The translations under genes and the position numbers were made by a program. A stretch of DNA of 64,000 nucleotides from G963665495 sp963677785 (GTDB lineage Bacteria > Desulfobacterota > Desulfovibrionia > Desulfovibrionales > Desulfovibrionaceae): positions 1 through 64,000 of the forward strand of contig CAXXDH010000003.1 of assembly GCA_963677785.2 (NCBI GenBank), written 5' to 3'. Under the pieces are notes generated by a model. The model had not been told where the DNA came from and ran no database searches. It saw only the letters and a program-made list of their open reading frames with translations. Below, piece by piece: positions 1 to 7,653 of this stretch (positions are counted from its first letter, which is position 1; the number at the start of each line of letters is the position of its first letter).

Positions 1-312
1 CCCATGCGGCTGAATGTGACCACCGGCGCGTATGACGAGGGAACGCAGCTTTTCAGACTGTGCTGCTGCAGCAAAATGAATTTTGAACAGATTTCCGGAG
101 ACAAGCCCTTCCGCAACTGGGTCCAGGCCGCTGTGCAACGCTATTTCGGCCCCATGACCGGTTTGAAGATTGTGCCTCCGGATCAAAAAAAAACAACAAC
201 GCAGCAGGAACGCCGCGCTGAAGCCGCAACCCACCCCACGGTGAAGCGCCTGATAGATGAATTCGGCGCCAAGGTTATCGACAGCAAACCCTTGTCGAAT
301 TCGCCGTCCTGA
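1..312 (+). CDS. dnaX: DNA polymerase III subunit gamma/tau, C-terminal end (partial)
   Basis: The reading frame is open at the left edge, so only the last 104 residues are present. The ending HPTVKRLIDEFGAKVID matches the short conserved tail of bacterial DnaX proteins, in which a final helix-strand unit follows the region that binds the polymerase alpha subunit. Its place directly upstream of ybaB and recR is the classic dnaX-ybaB-recR order, which supports the call more strongly than the short protein itself. DnaX is the clamp-loader ATPase subunit of the replicase. The ATPase part lies outside the window. Confidence 0.8.
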   Translation, partial: PMRLNVTTGAYDEGTQLFRLCCCSKMNFEQISGDKPFRNWVQAAVQRYFGPMTGLKIVPPDQKKTTTQQERRAEAATHPTVKRLIDEFGAKVIDSKPLSNSPS

Positions 313-365
313 CGTAAACAATCCGCACCCCGCAAATCAACGATGTCATATTACGGAGGAAACAG

Positions 366-677
366 ATGAAAGGTATGAATGATATGGTCCGGCAGGCCCA
401 GATTTTACAAAAAAAAATTGCCAAAGCCCAAGAGGACCTGGCGGAAAAAACCGTTGAAACCACCGTCGGCGGCGGCATGGTCACGGTCGTTTCCACCGGC
501 GCTCAGGAAATCCGCTCCATCAAAATCGATCCCGCGGCTGTGGACCCCAATGATGTCTCCATGCTGGAAGACCTCGTTCTTTCCGCAGTCAACGAAGCTC
601 TGAAACAATCCAAAGAAATGGCCGAATCCGAGATGTCTTCTCTGACCGGCGGGATGAACATCCCCGGATTGTTCTAA
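366..677 (+). CDS. ybaB: YbaB/EbfC-family nucleoid-associated protein
   Basis: A 103-residue protein with the YbaB pattern: N-terminal helix (MNDMVRQAQILQKKIAKAQ), then a short beta sheet around TTVGGGMVTVVSTGAQEI, then a helical C-terminal half ending in a Gly/Met-rich tail (GGMNIPGLF). Family members are dimeric DNA-binding proteins that coat the nucleoid. The start at 366 is preceded by a clear GGAGG. A second in-frame ATG lies four codons downstream at 378. It sits between dnaX and recR and stops 2 bases before recR, so the three are very probably co-transcribed. Confidence 0.93.
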   Translation: MKGMNDMVRQAQILQKKIAKAQEDLAEKTVETTVGGGMVTVVSTGAQEIRSIKIDPAAVDPNDVSMLEDLVLSAVNEALKQSKEMAESEMSSLTGGMNIPGLF

Positions 678-679
678 AT

Positions 680-1294
680 ATGCCCTTGACGCGCCCGCTT
701 CCCGAGCCGCTGGCCGAACTGGTCGAGCAGCTTGCCCAGCTCCCCGGACTGGGCCCCAAATCCGCCCTGCGCATGGCCATGACTATGCTGAAATGGCCGG
801 AAGACCGGACACGAGCCCTTGGACAGGCCATTTCCAGCCTTCGGGATACCCTTTGTCTCTGCTCCCGTTGCAATTGCCTGACCGATACGAGTCCGTGCCC
901 CATCTGCAACGACCCGGAACGCGACCCGGCGCTGCTCTGCCTGGTCTCCGAATGGGACAGCGTGCTGGCCCTCGAACAAGGGGGATTTTACAAGGGACTT
1001 TATCTGATCCTGGGCGGACTCATCGCCCCGCTGGACGGCGTGAACGCGCAAAACCTGGAAATGGACAAACTGCGCTCCCGGCTGCGCGAAGGCACGATAA
1101 CCGAACTGATTCTGGCCCTGGGCACCACCCTTGACGCCGAGAATACGGCATCCTACATCAGCAACATGGTGGCCCGCGATTTCCCCAACATCAGCCTTAC
1201 CCGCCTGGCCCAGGGTATCCCCCTGGGTGCGGAAGTCCGCTTCATGGACAAGGAAACCTTGCGGCAATCTTTGCAATATCGGCAGAAACTCTGA
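680..1294 (+). CDS. recR: Recombination protein RecR
   Basis: This 204-residue protein has normal RecR length and order: an N-terminal helix-hairpin-helix region (LAQLPGLGPKSALRMA), a four-cysteine zinc finger (CSRCNCLTDTSPCPIC, around residues 57-72), a Toprim domain (LLCLVSEWDSVLALE onward) and a C-terminal Walker-B-like segment. RecR works with RecF and RecO to load RecA on gapped DNA. It begins 2 bases after the ybaB stop and is followed by a rho-independent terminator at 1351-1373, so it closes the operon. Confidence 0.95.
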   Translation: MPLTRPLPEPLAELVEQLAQLPGLGPKSALRMAMTMLKWPEDRTRALGQAISSLRDTLCLCSRCNCLTDTSPCPICNDPERDPALLCLVSEWDSVLALEQGGFYKGLYLILGGLIAPLDGVNAQNLEMDKLRSRLREGTITELILALGTTLDAENTASYISNMVARDFPNISLTRLAQGIPLGAEVRFMDKETLRQSLQYRQKL

Positions 1295-1350
1295 CCTGCG
1301 CCGCAGTCCAAACAGCCCTTAGTACCGCATCGCTTACCAGACTTGAAAAA

Positions 1351-1373
1351 CCCGCCTCACGGCGGGTTTTTTT
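1351..1373 (+). terminator. Rho-independent terminator after recR
   Basis: A perfect 6-bp stem (CCCGCC/GGCGGG) with a TCAC loop is followed by seven T residues. It lies 57 bases after the recR stop and is the natural end of the dnaX-ybaB-recR unit. Confidence 0.9.
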
Positions 1374-1523
1374 ATCACAAAATTCCTCTGTGACAATAAA
1401 ACCGACAAATTTATTTGCAATTTGTCAGCTTTTTTACTCTCCCGTCGGAATTTGTCGCAAATCCGAAATGTGCTTTTTTTCACATTACCTTGAACTCAAT
1501 GGCCTTTTTTGTTCTTAATCTAT

Positions 1524-1539
1524 TGGAACAATTATTGCT
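1524..1539 (+). promoter_or_regulatory. Sigma-54 (RpoN) type -24/-12 promoter
   Basis: TGGAACAATTATTGCT has GG and GC exactly ten bases apart and fits the consensus TGGCAC-N5-TTGCW at nearly every position. The expected transcription start is near 1551, about 34 bases before the ATG at 1585. The surrounding 1375-1580 region is AT-rich. An activator would be needed; one NtrC-type activator is encoded in the window at 36324. Confidence 0.65.
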
Positions 1540-1584
1540 ATCATTCATTGGATTGTACAACCTTCAGGCAGAAAGGAACGCCCC

Positions 1585-1737
1585 ATGCGGATCGGTATCA
1601 TTCACAAACTACTGGCCATTGTCTTCATTACCATGGTTTTGACGCTGTTCCTGGCAAAATTCGCGCGCCGTAGCGAAGCGCAGTCTCCTGTCGAGCCGGT
1701 ACGTACGTATATCTGTTCCACCTGGCAGTTGCGCTGA
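1585..1737 (+). CDS. Short membrane-anchor ORF, possibly the truncated 5' end of a chemoreceptor or sensor gene
   Basis: A 50-residue ORF with GGAACG-type ribosome binding sequence just upstream and a sigma-54-like promoter at 1524. Its N-terminus (MRIGIIHKLLAIVFITMVLT) is a short basic stretch followed by one membrane segment, as at the start of methyl-accepting chemotaxis proteins and sensor kinases. It then stops after SEAQSPVEPV and a dozen further residues. It ends four bases before the end of the convergent Hpt gene. Either it is a real small membrane protein or, as I suspect, what is left of a larger receptor gene after a deletion. Confidence 0.4.
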   Translation: MRIGIIHKLLAIVFITMVLTLFLAKFARRSEAQSPVEPVRTYICSTWQLR

Positions 1738-1741
1738 GGAG

Positions 1742-2140
1742 TCAATCACGCCGCCTGCGCTGCAACGCATCCAGAGCCCGGAGCTGGACGCCGACATCTA
1801 TTTTCGAAGCTGCGTCAAAATCCGTCAGCAACAGGCGAATCATATCCAGGGTTTCGAGCAGTACTTGAACGAGATCGGGATCTGCGTCGCACTCGTTTTT
1901 CCGCAGGCTTTGCAGAATATTCTCCAGCCGGTGCGTCAACCTCTCGACCTTGCGCAATTCGAGCAGATTGGACGTGGCTTTGATGGAATGAGCGGCGCGG
2001 AAAATACGATGCAACAACGCGTCATCTTTTTCCGGATGCGTCCGCTCCAGCTGCACCAGCCCTGTTTCAATCGCAGTCAGGTGATTCTGCGATTCGAGCA
2101 AAAAGGTCTCGACAACTTCGTCGTCGTCCCTGAAATCCAC
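1742..2140 (-). CDS. Hpt (CheA P1-like) histidine phosphotransfer protein
   Basis: A 132-residue helical protein containing the phosphotransfer motif FRAAHSIKATS, in which the His sits in the HS(I/L)K context of CheA P1 domains. The sequence before it (LLESQNHLTAIETGLVQLE) and after it (LTHRLENILQSLR) matches the CheA P1 four-helix bundle. No dimerisation, kinase or CheW-like domain follows; the protein stops after RRRRD. A GTG start at 2140 is preceded by GGAGG. It could be a genuine stand-alone Hpt protein or a CheA gene cut after P1. It shares strand and theme with cheV upstream. Confidence 0.7.
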   Translation of the reverse strand: MDFRDDDEVVETFLLESQNHLTAIETGLVQLERTHPEKDDALLHRIFRAAHSIKATSNLLELRKVERLTHRLENILQSLRKNECDADPDLVQVLLETLDMIRLLLTDFDAASKIDVGVQLRALDALQRRRRD

Positions 2141-2305
2141 GGATCCTCCAGAGAATCATGGGCGCCGAAATTGAAACAGTCATGTTTCGACGACTAATGA
2201 CCATACATTACAGGTCCATTTTCTACTGGCGCATTATTTTTTCCTGTTTCAACAACTCAGCACAACAACTAACTACCTGTTTCACCATAGCAATCTTTTT
2301 CCAGT

Positions 2306-2364
2306 TAAACTTTTGGGGATTCCAAAGAACCTTTTTGCAAAAAGGTTCTTTGGCCGCCGGAGGC
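2306..2364 (-). repeat. 3'-end repeat, copy 1 (perfect 32-bp hairpin, terminator-like)
   Basis: On the minus strand this starts with GCCTCCGGCGG, continues as a perfect 16+16-base palindrome (half: CCAAAGAACCTTTTTG, 2322-2353) and ends in CCCCAAAAGTTT. It begins 26 bases after the cheV stop on the cheV strand. Related copies are at 51175-51239, 51306-51368 and 60732-60767. The layout suggests a transcription terminator or mRNA 3'-end stabiliser. Confidence 0.75.
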
Positions 2365-2389
2365 ATCCACAACACAATTAATTGCAGCA

Positions 2390-3334
2390 TTACTGCCGGG
2401 CCTCTATCAGCTTGATGGCCCGTTCGGCCATCTGGTCCATTTCGGGTTTGGAGACCTGGTCGTCCGCGCGTACTGCCACTCCCTTGTGAAACAGCTCGTC
2501 TGTAATCAACGAAGAGTATAAGATTACAGGGATATCGCCATAGGCGTCGCTTTCTTTGATGCGTTTGGTGAGATGAAAACCGTCCATCAGAGGCATTTCT
2601 ATGTCGGCTATGATGATATCCGGCGGCAGCTCCTGGCTGCCGCCGCTCTTTCCGGAACGCTCCTGAAGGCCGTCCAGATATTTCAGAGCCTCAATGCCGT
2701 TGTTGACGATGGTCGTGGAAAAATTGGCCGCTCCCAGCAGCTTTCGCAACATCAGCCGGATAGTGGCGGAATCGTCCGCAACCAGCGCACGGTATTGCTT
2801 TTGAGCCCGTATTGGAGTGAGTGCGGCTTTGTCCAGGCACGAGGGGTCCAGTTCGGCGAGAATGGACTCCAGGTCCAGCAATTGCACGAAATGGTCGCCA
2901 AGGTCGATCATCCCGATCAGACAGCCGGTGACCATGGCTCCCAAAAAATGGTCCGGAGGCATGACCTGGGTCCAGCCCACGCGGTGAATGTCGGTGACAT
3001 TGCTGACCAGCAACCCGCTGACGCTCTGGCTGAACTCCACAATGACCACCACTTCCCAGGGAAGCTTGTGCTTTTGCACCCCGAGCAACACACTCAGATC
3101 CAGAATGGGCACGATCTTGCCCCGCAGGCCGATGGTGCCCAGAAAGGAGCGATGCGATCCGGCTTCCGGGGGAGTCAGTTCGGGGCTTTCGATAACCTGC
3201 ATGACCTTGGCCACATTGACGCCGAAGTAACTCGGCTCATGGCGCCCGGTGGCAGGATCGGTTTCCTCGATAAAAAGTTCGAGTATCTCCAGTTCGTTCG
3301 TGCCTGTTTCCAGCAAAATTTCCGGACGCGCCAT
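2390..3334 (-). CDS. cheV: Chemotaxis protein CheV (CheW domain plus receiver)
   Basis: A 314-residue protein with an N-terminal CheW-like domain (LEILELFIEET through the LLDLESIL region) and a C-terminal receiver with the expected acidic pair (VADDSA), phospho-acceptor Asp in IIADIEMPLMDG, Ser in YSSL and Lys in VSKPE. CheV couples receptors to CheA and adapts through phosphorylation. The start MARPEILLETG at 3334 is chosen over the upstream 3448 because GGGGGA lies just before it. The Hpt gene lies downstream, but a terminator-like repeat separates them. Confidence 0.92.
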   Translation of the reverse strand: MARPEILLETGTNELEILELFIEETDPATGRHEPSYFGVNVAKVMQVIESPELTPPEAGSHRSFLGTIGLRGKIVPILDLSVLLGVQKHKLPWEVVVIVEFSQSVSGLLVSNVTDIHRVGWTQVMPPDHFLGAMVTGCLIGMIDLGDHFVQLLDLESILAELDPSCLDKAALTPIRAQKQYRALVADDSATIRLMLRKLLGAANFSTTIVNNGIEALKYLDGLQERSGKSGGSQELPPDIIIADIEMPLMDGFHLTKRIKESDAYGDIPVILYSSLITDELFHKGVAVRADDQVSKPEMDQMAERAIKLIEARQ

Positions 3335-3504
3335 ACCAATCCCCCAAACAAATGAAACGTTGCGTACGACTGTGAAACGCCGAAAAGCTCCATCTGATTC
3401 CGGCAACTTCGTACGGCAAATACTATACGGTTTTCTATTTTGCGGCAAGCATCACACGTTTTTTCTCGCTCCCCGGCTTGACAAGCAATACAGCTCGGGC
3501 TAGC

Positions 3505-3519
3505 AATGGTCCTACCATT
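3505..3519. promoter_or_regulatory. GntR/FadR-type operator, distal copy
   Basis: AATGGTCCTACCATT is a perfect inverted repeat AATGGT-N3-ACCATT and contains the FadR-subfamily pattern TNGTNNNACNA. The half-sites are identical to those of the second site at 3591-3605, 86 bases away centre to centre. It lies in the divergent region between cheV and the GntR gene. Confidence 0.7.
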
Positions 3520-3590
3520 CGGCATGATTTTGTACGCAATTCTTTCATATCAGCTGAAAAAAAGCCTATTTTCAGGATAAAACACTTTCA

Positions 3591-3605
3591 AATGGTACGA
3601 CCATT
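3591..3605. promoter_or_regulatory. GntR/FadR-type operator, proximal copy
   Basis: AATGGTACGACCATT, with the same half-sites as 3505-3519, ends 11 bases before the GntR start codon at 3617. Its position suggests autoregulation of the choline operon by the encoded GntR protein. Confidence 0.75.
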
Positions 3606-3616
3606 TTAAAACGATT

Positions 3617-4426
3617 ATGACACATATGCTTACATTTCAACCCGCGCAGACCAACCGGGCCTGCGAAGATCTGGTGCTGCAAATCGAGGCGGCCATCAGC
3701 AGCGGCAAGATTCTGCCCGGCGAACGGTTGCCCAGCGAACGCAGCCTGCAGGCCCAGTTTCTGACCGGGCGGGGCGTCGTACGCGAGGCCCTGCGTATTT
3801 TGCAGCAAAAAGGGCTCATTGAGGTGCGCAAAGGCGCCAAAGGCGGCGCCTATGTCAAGGAAGTGGACGTCAGCAACGCCAGCGAGTCTCTGGCGCTTTT
3901 TCTGAAGCAGCATCCGGTGGATCCGGAGTATCTGATAGAATTCCGCGAACGCCTGGACAGAGACATCACCGCCCTGGCCATCGCCCGGGGAACCGATGCC
4001 GAAAAGCAGGAACTCTTGAAAAAATCCGAAGAAATGCGCGATGCGATCCGCTCCCAGGAATCCGACATGGGCTCTCTGACGGAGCGCGACCGCGAGCTCA
4101 ACCTGCTGTTCGCGGACATGACCCGCAACCCCGTATACAAATGGATCATGCAGGCCATCCAGCAAGGATTCAGCTCGTACGATCTGGTCCTGTATCTGGA
4201 TCCCGAATATCGAGAAGCCACCGCCTCCAACTGGGCGGACACGGCCAAAGCCATCGCCGACAACGAACCGCTCCGGGCGCTTTCCTTTGTGGGAATGCAC
4301 TACGCCCTGCTGCGGCGCCGCATAGGGGAGAGGAAAAGCCTGCCCCTGACGCCGCAGACCGACCTGTTGTCCGATACCGTCGCCACAACCACAACTTTAG
4401 CTCCAGAGAAGACAGACGATGCCTAA
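3617..4426 (+). CDS. GntR-family (FadR subfamily) regulator of the choline operon
   Basis: A 269-residue protein with an N-terminal winged helix-turn-helix (GERLPSERSLQAQF, then VVREALRILQQKGLIEVRKG) and an all-helical effector domain of about 160 residues, the FadR/FCD layout. It overlaps the start of the choline dehydrogenase gene by 8 bases, so they are translationally coupled. Two identical palindromic sites precede it. No strong Shine-Dalgarno is visible before 3617; an alternative ATG is at 3626. I infer that it represses or tunes the operon in response to choline or a breakdown product; the ligand is not visible from sequence. Confidence 0.85.
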   Translation: MTHMLTFQPAQTNRACEDLVLQIEAAISSGKILPGERLPSERSLQAQFLTGRGVVREALRILQQKGLIEVRKGAKGGAYVKEVDVSNASESLALFLKQHPVDPEYLIEFRERLDRDITALAIARGTDAEKQELLKKSEEMRDAIRSQESDMGSLTERDRELNLLFADMTRNPVYKWIMQAIQQGFSSYDLVLYLDPEYREATASNWADTAKAIADNEPLRALSFVGMHYALLRRRIGERKSLPLTPQTDLLSDTVATTTTLAPEKTDDA

Positions 4427-6068
4427 AAAAAACTATGATTTCATTATCGTCGGCAGTGGATCCGCCGGCAGCGTACTTGCCAACCGCCTCAGCGCCAATC
4501 CGAAACACCGTGTTCTGGTGCTGGAAGCCGGACGTCCCGACCACCGCTGGGATTTTCGTATCCACATGCCCGCGGCCCTGACCTATCCGTTGACCAATTC
4601 GTTCTACAACTGGATGTACGAATCCGACCCCGAGCCGTTCATGAACAACCGCCGGATCTGCCAGCCACGGGGCAAGGTTCTCGGCGGTTCGAGCACCATC
4701 AACGGCATGATCTTCATCCGCGGCAACGCCATGGATTATGAGAAATGGTCCAAAAACAAAGGGCTGGAAAACTGGGACTACGCCCACTGCCTGCCCTACT
4801 TCAAACGCTACGAGTATCATCTCATGGGCGCGGATCGCTATCAGGGCACGGGCGGACCGCTCTACCTGACCACGCCCGAATGCGACAACCCGCTGTTCGA
4901 CGCCTTTTTCCAGGCCGTACAGCAGGCCGGGTATCCGCTCACCAAGGACGTCAACGGCTTCCAGCAGGAAGGCTTCGGCAAGTTCGACCGGACCACCTAT
5001 CGCGGACGCCGCTGGAACGCGGCCCGGGCTTATGTGCACCCGGTGAAGAACCGCTCCAATCTCAAAGTCGTCTGCCATGCGCAGGCCACCCGCATCCTGT
5101 TTGAAGGCAAACGGGCCGTGGGCATAGAATACGCGCAGGGTAAAAAGCAGAAAACCGCCTATGGCGCGGAAATTATCTGTTGCGGCGGCGCCATCAATTC
5201 GCCCCAGCTGCTCCAGTTGTCGGGCATCGGCAACGGGCAGCACCTCACCGACGTGGGCGTCCGCGTGGTGCACGAGCTGCCCGGCGTGGGGGAAAACCTG
5301 CAGGACCACCTCGAACTGTACGTCCAGTACGCCTGCAAAAAACCCGTGAGCATGTTCCCCGCGTTGCAATGGTACAACCAGCCGAAAATCGGCCTGCAAT
5401 GGCTCTTCCTGCGCAAAGGCACTGCAGCCACCAACCATTTCGAGGCCGGGGGCTTTATCCGCGGAAACGACCAGGTGGCCTACCCGAACCTGCAGTACCA
5501 CTTTCTGCCCATCGCGATCCGCTACGACGGCTCGGCGCCCAACGAAGGACACGGCTACCAGGTCCATGTCGGCCCCATGAACACCGACGTACGCGGCCAC
5601 GTGAAGATCAAATCCTCTGATCCGACGCAGTATCCGTCCATTCTGTTCAATTACCTCTCCACGGAGCAGGAACGCCGCGAGTGGGTCGAAGCCATCCACC
5701 GGACGCGCGAAATCATGACCCAGCCGGCATTCGACCAGTTCCGCGGACGCGAACTCGCACCCGGAGACCAGTGCCGGACCGATGAGGAAATCCTCGACTT
5801 CGTGGCCCGTGAAGGCGAATCGGCCTATCATCCGAGCTGTACATGCAAAATGGGCACCGACGACATGGCCGTGGTGGATGCGGATCTCAAGGTCCACGGC
5901 GTGCAGAACCTGCGGGTGGTGGATGCGTCCATCATGCCGACCATCACCAACGGCAACATCTACTCGCCGGTGATGATGATCGCCGAAAAGGCCGCTGATT
6001 GCATCCTGGGCAATACGCCCCTGGCACCGGACCACGCGCCCTTCTACCAACACGCAAAAGAAGCGTAG
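4419..6068 (+). CDS. betA: Choline dehydrogenase-like GMC oxidoreductase
   Basis: A 549-residue flavoprotein. The FAD dinucleotide-binding motif VGSGSAGSVLANRLS is at the N-terminus. The GMC signatures GGSSTINGMIFIRGNAMDYE (about residues 90-109) and AGGAINSPQLLQLSGIG-like (ICCGGAINSPQLLQLSGIG) follow. The C-terminal active-site segment has YHPSCTCKMG and a later Asn in IMPTITNGN. Length fits BetA (about 556). It would oxidise choline to betaine aldehyde at the membrane. Its partners on both sides (GntR regulator, betaine aldehyde dehydrogenase, choline-binding protein) make choline the likely alcohol; GMC enzymes cannot be assigned a substrate by motif alone. Confidence 0.85.
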   Translation: MPKKNYDFIIVGSGSAGSVLANRLSANPKHRVLVLEAGRPDHRWDFRIHMPAALTYPLTNSFYNWMYESDPEPFMNNRRICQPRGKVLGGSSTINGMIFIRGNAMDYEKWSKNKGLENWDYAHCLPYFKRYEYHLMGADRYQGTGGPLYLTTPECDNPLFDAFFQAVQQAGYPLTKDVNGFQQEGFGKFDRTTYRGRRWNAARAYVHPVKNRSNLKVVCHAQATRILFEGKRAVGIEYAQGKKQKTAYGAEIICCGGAINSPQLLQLSGIGNGQHLTDVGVRVVHELPGVGENLQDHLELYVQYACKKPVSMFPALQWYNQPKIGLQWLFLRKGTAATNHFEAGGFIRGNDQVAYPNLQYHFLPIAIRYDGSAPNEGHGYQVHVGPMNTDVRGHVKIKSSDPTQYPSILFNYLSTEQERREWVEAIHRTREIMTQPAFDQFRGRELAPGDQCRTDEEILDFVAREGESAYHPSCTCKMGTDDMAVVDADLKVHGVQNLRVVDASIMPTITNGNIYSPVMMIAEKAADCILGNTPLAPDHAPFYQHAKEA

Positions 6069-6091
6069 CAAAACGAAACTCCCCTACGGCC

Positions 6092-6112
6092 GCGGGGGCT
6101 ATGCGCCCCCGC
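6092..6112 (+). other. Intercistronic hairpin before the betB ribosome binding site
   Basis: An 8-bp GC-rich stem (GCGGGGGC / GCCCCCGC) with a 5-base loop ends 1 base before the GGAGG of the next gene. It has no T tract, so it is not a terminator. It could set the betA/betB expression ratio or protect the mRNA. Confidence 0.45.
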
Positions 6113-6127
6113 CGGAGGCATAAAAAA

Positions 6128-7612
6128 ATGCAAAAAAAAGCCATGTACATAGACGGACAGTGGGTCGCGGCAGAATCTGGCGCGACACGAGAAATCATCA
6201 ATCCGTACAACCAGGAAGTGGTGGCCGAAGTGGCCGAAGGCGACCGGTCGGACGCCAAGGCGGCCATAGCCGCGGCGCGCCGAGCCTTTGACGCGGGCGA
6301 GTGGGCCGATACACCCGCGCCGCAGCGCGGAGCGCTGGTGCACAAGCTGGGCGAACTGGTGGAACGCGACCACGAAGAGCTGGCCGAACTGGAAACCCTG
6401 GACACGGGCAAGACTCTGGAAGAAAGCCGCTGGGACATGAACGACATCGCCGGCATCTTCAAATACTTCGCAGGGCTGGCCGACAAGGACGGCGGCGAGA
6501 TCATCGCCTCGCCTGTTGCGGACTCCACCAGCCAGGTGGTCCGCGAACCCGTGGGCGTGTGCGGACAAATTTCGCCCTGGAACTACCCGCTGCTGCAGGC
6601 CTCGTGGAAAATGGCTCCAGCTCTGGCGGCCGGATGTACGGTTGTAATGAAGCCCAGCGAGATCACGCCGCTGACCACCATCAAAATCACCGAGCTGGCG
6701 GAAGAAGCCGGTTTCCCGGCAGGAGTGGTAAACACGGTGTTGGGCCCGGGCGCGTCCGTGGGCGCGGAAATGGCCGAAAGTACGGATGTGGACCTGATCT
6801 CGTTCACCGGCGGCATTGTCACGGGCAAAACCATCATGCGCGCGGCCAGCGACAACGTGAAAAAAATCGCCCTGGAGCTGGGCGGCAAAAACCCCAACAT
6901 CATTTTTGACGACGCCGATTTTGACGTGGCTGTGGACTACGCCCTGAACGGCGTGTTTTTCCATGCCGGGCAGATCTGCTCCGCAGGCGCGCGCGTCATG
7001 GTGCAGGACACCATCTTCGACCGTTTCAGCGAGGCCCTGCTGGAACGCATGCGACGCATTCGCCTGGGCAACGGATTTGATGAAAAGACCCAGATGGGGC
7101 CGCTGATCTCAGCCGCCCACCTGGCCAAGGTCGAATCGTACGTGGAGATTGCCAAACAGGAAGGCGCCAGACTGCTGCTGGGCGGCGAGCGTCCGTCCGA
7201 GCCTGAATTCCAGAAAGGCTTCTTTTACCTGCCCACCTTATTTACGGACTGCAGCAATGATATGCGTATCGTGCAGGAGGAAGTTTTCGGGCCGGTGATC
7301 ACTCTGGAAAAATTTTCCACAGAAGAAGAAGTCGTCGAACGCGCCAACAGCACCATTTACGGCCTTTCCGCCGGCTTCTGGACCAAGGATTCGGACCGCA
7401 TCAAACGTGTTTCCCGCGGACTGCGCTTCGGCACGGTCTGGGTCAACGACTTTAATGTCTATTTCACCCAGGCCCCCTGGGGCGGCTACAAGCAGTCCGG
7501 ATTCGGCCGCGAGCTTGGAAAAATCGGCCTGGAGGAATACACCGAGGTCAAACACATTTTTCAGAATCACAACGCCCAGCCGTTCAACTGGTTCGGCGTA
7601 GACGGGAGCTGA
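6128..7612 (+). CDS. betB: Betaine aldehyde dehydrogenase
   Basis: A 494-residue aldehyde dehydrogenase. The N-terminal Rossmann region carries GQISPWNYPLL and the cofactor segment SFTGG. The general-base Glu is in LELGGKNPNIIF and the catalytic Cys in GQICSAGARV. The C-terminus has the usual PWGGYKQSGFGRE oligomerisation segment. The true start is the ATG at 6128 after GGAGG. NAD-dependent oxidation of betaine aldehyde gives glycine betaine, the osmoprotectant. It follows betA by 59 bases. Confidence 0.9.
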   Translation: MQKKAMYIDGQWVAAESGATREIINPYNQEVVAEVAEGDRSDAKAAIAAARRAFDAGEWADTPAPQRGALVHKLGELVERDHEELAELETLDTGKTLEESRWDMNDIAGIFKYFAGLADKDGGEIIASPVADSTSQVVREPVGVCGQISPWNYPLLQASWKMAPALAAGCTVVMKPSEITPLTTIKITELAEEAGFPAGVVNTVLGPGASVGAEMAESTDVDLISFTGGIVTGKTIMRAASDNVKKIALELGGKNPNIIFDDADFDVAVDYALNGVFFHAGQICSAGARVMVQDTIFDRFSEALLERMRRIRLGNGFDEKTQMGPLISAAHLAKVESYVEIAKQEGARLLLGGERPSEPEFQKGFFYLPTLFTDCSNDMRIVQEEVFGPVITLEKFSTEEEVVERANSTIYGLSAGFWTKDSDRIKRVSRGLRFGTVWVNDFNVYFTQAPWGGYKQSGFGRELGKIGLEEYTEVKHIFQNHNAQPFNWFGVDGS

Positions 7613-7653
7613 GTGTCCGGCTCCTTTTTCTTGCACTCAACCAAGGAGGCCCC

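Noticed and set aside
4170..6071. 633-codon minus-strand ORF antisense to the choline dehydrogenase gene
   Set aside because: Shadow frame with no recognisable protein.
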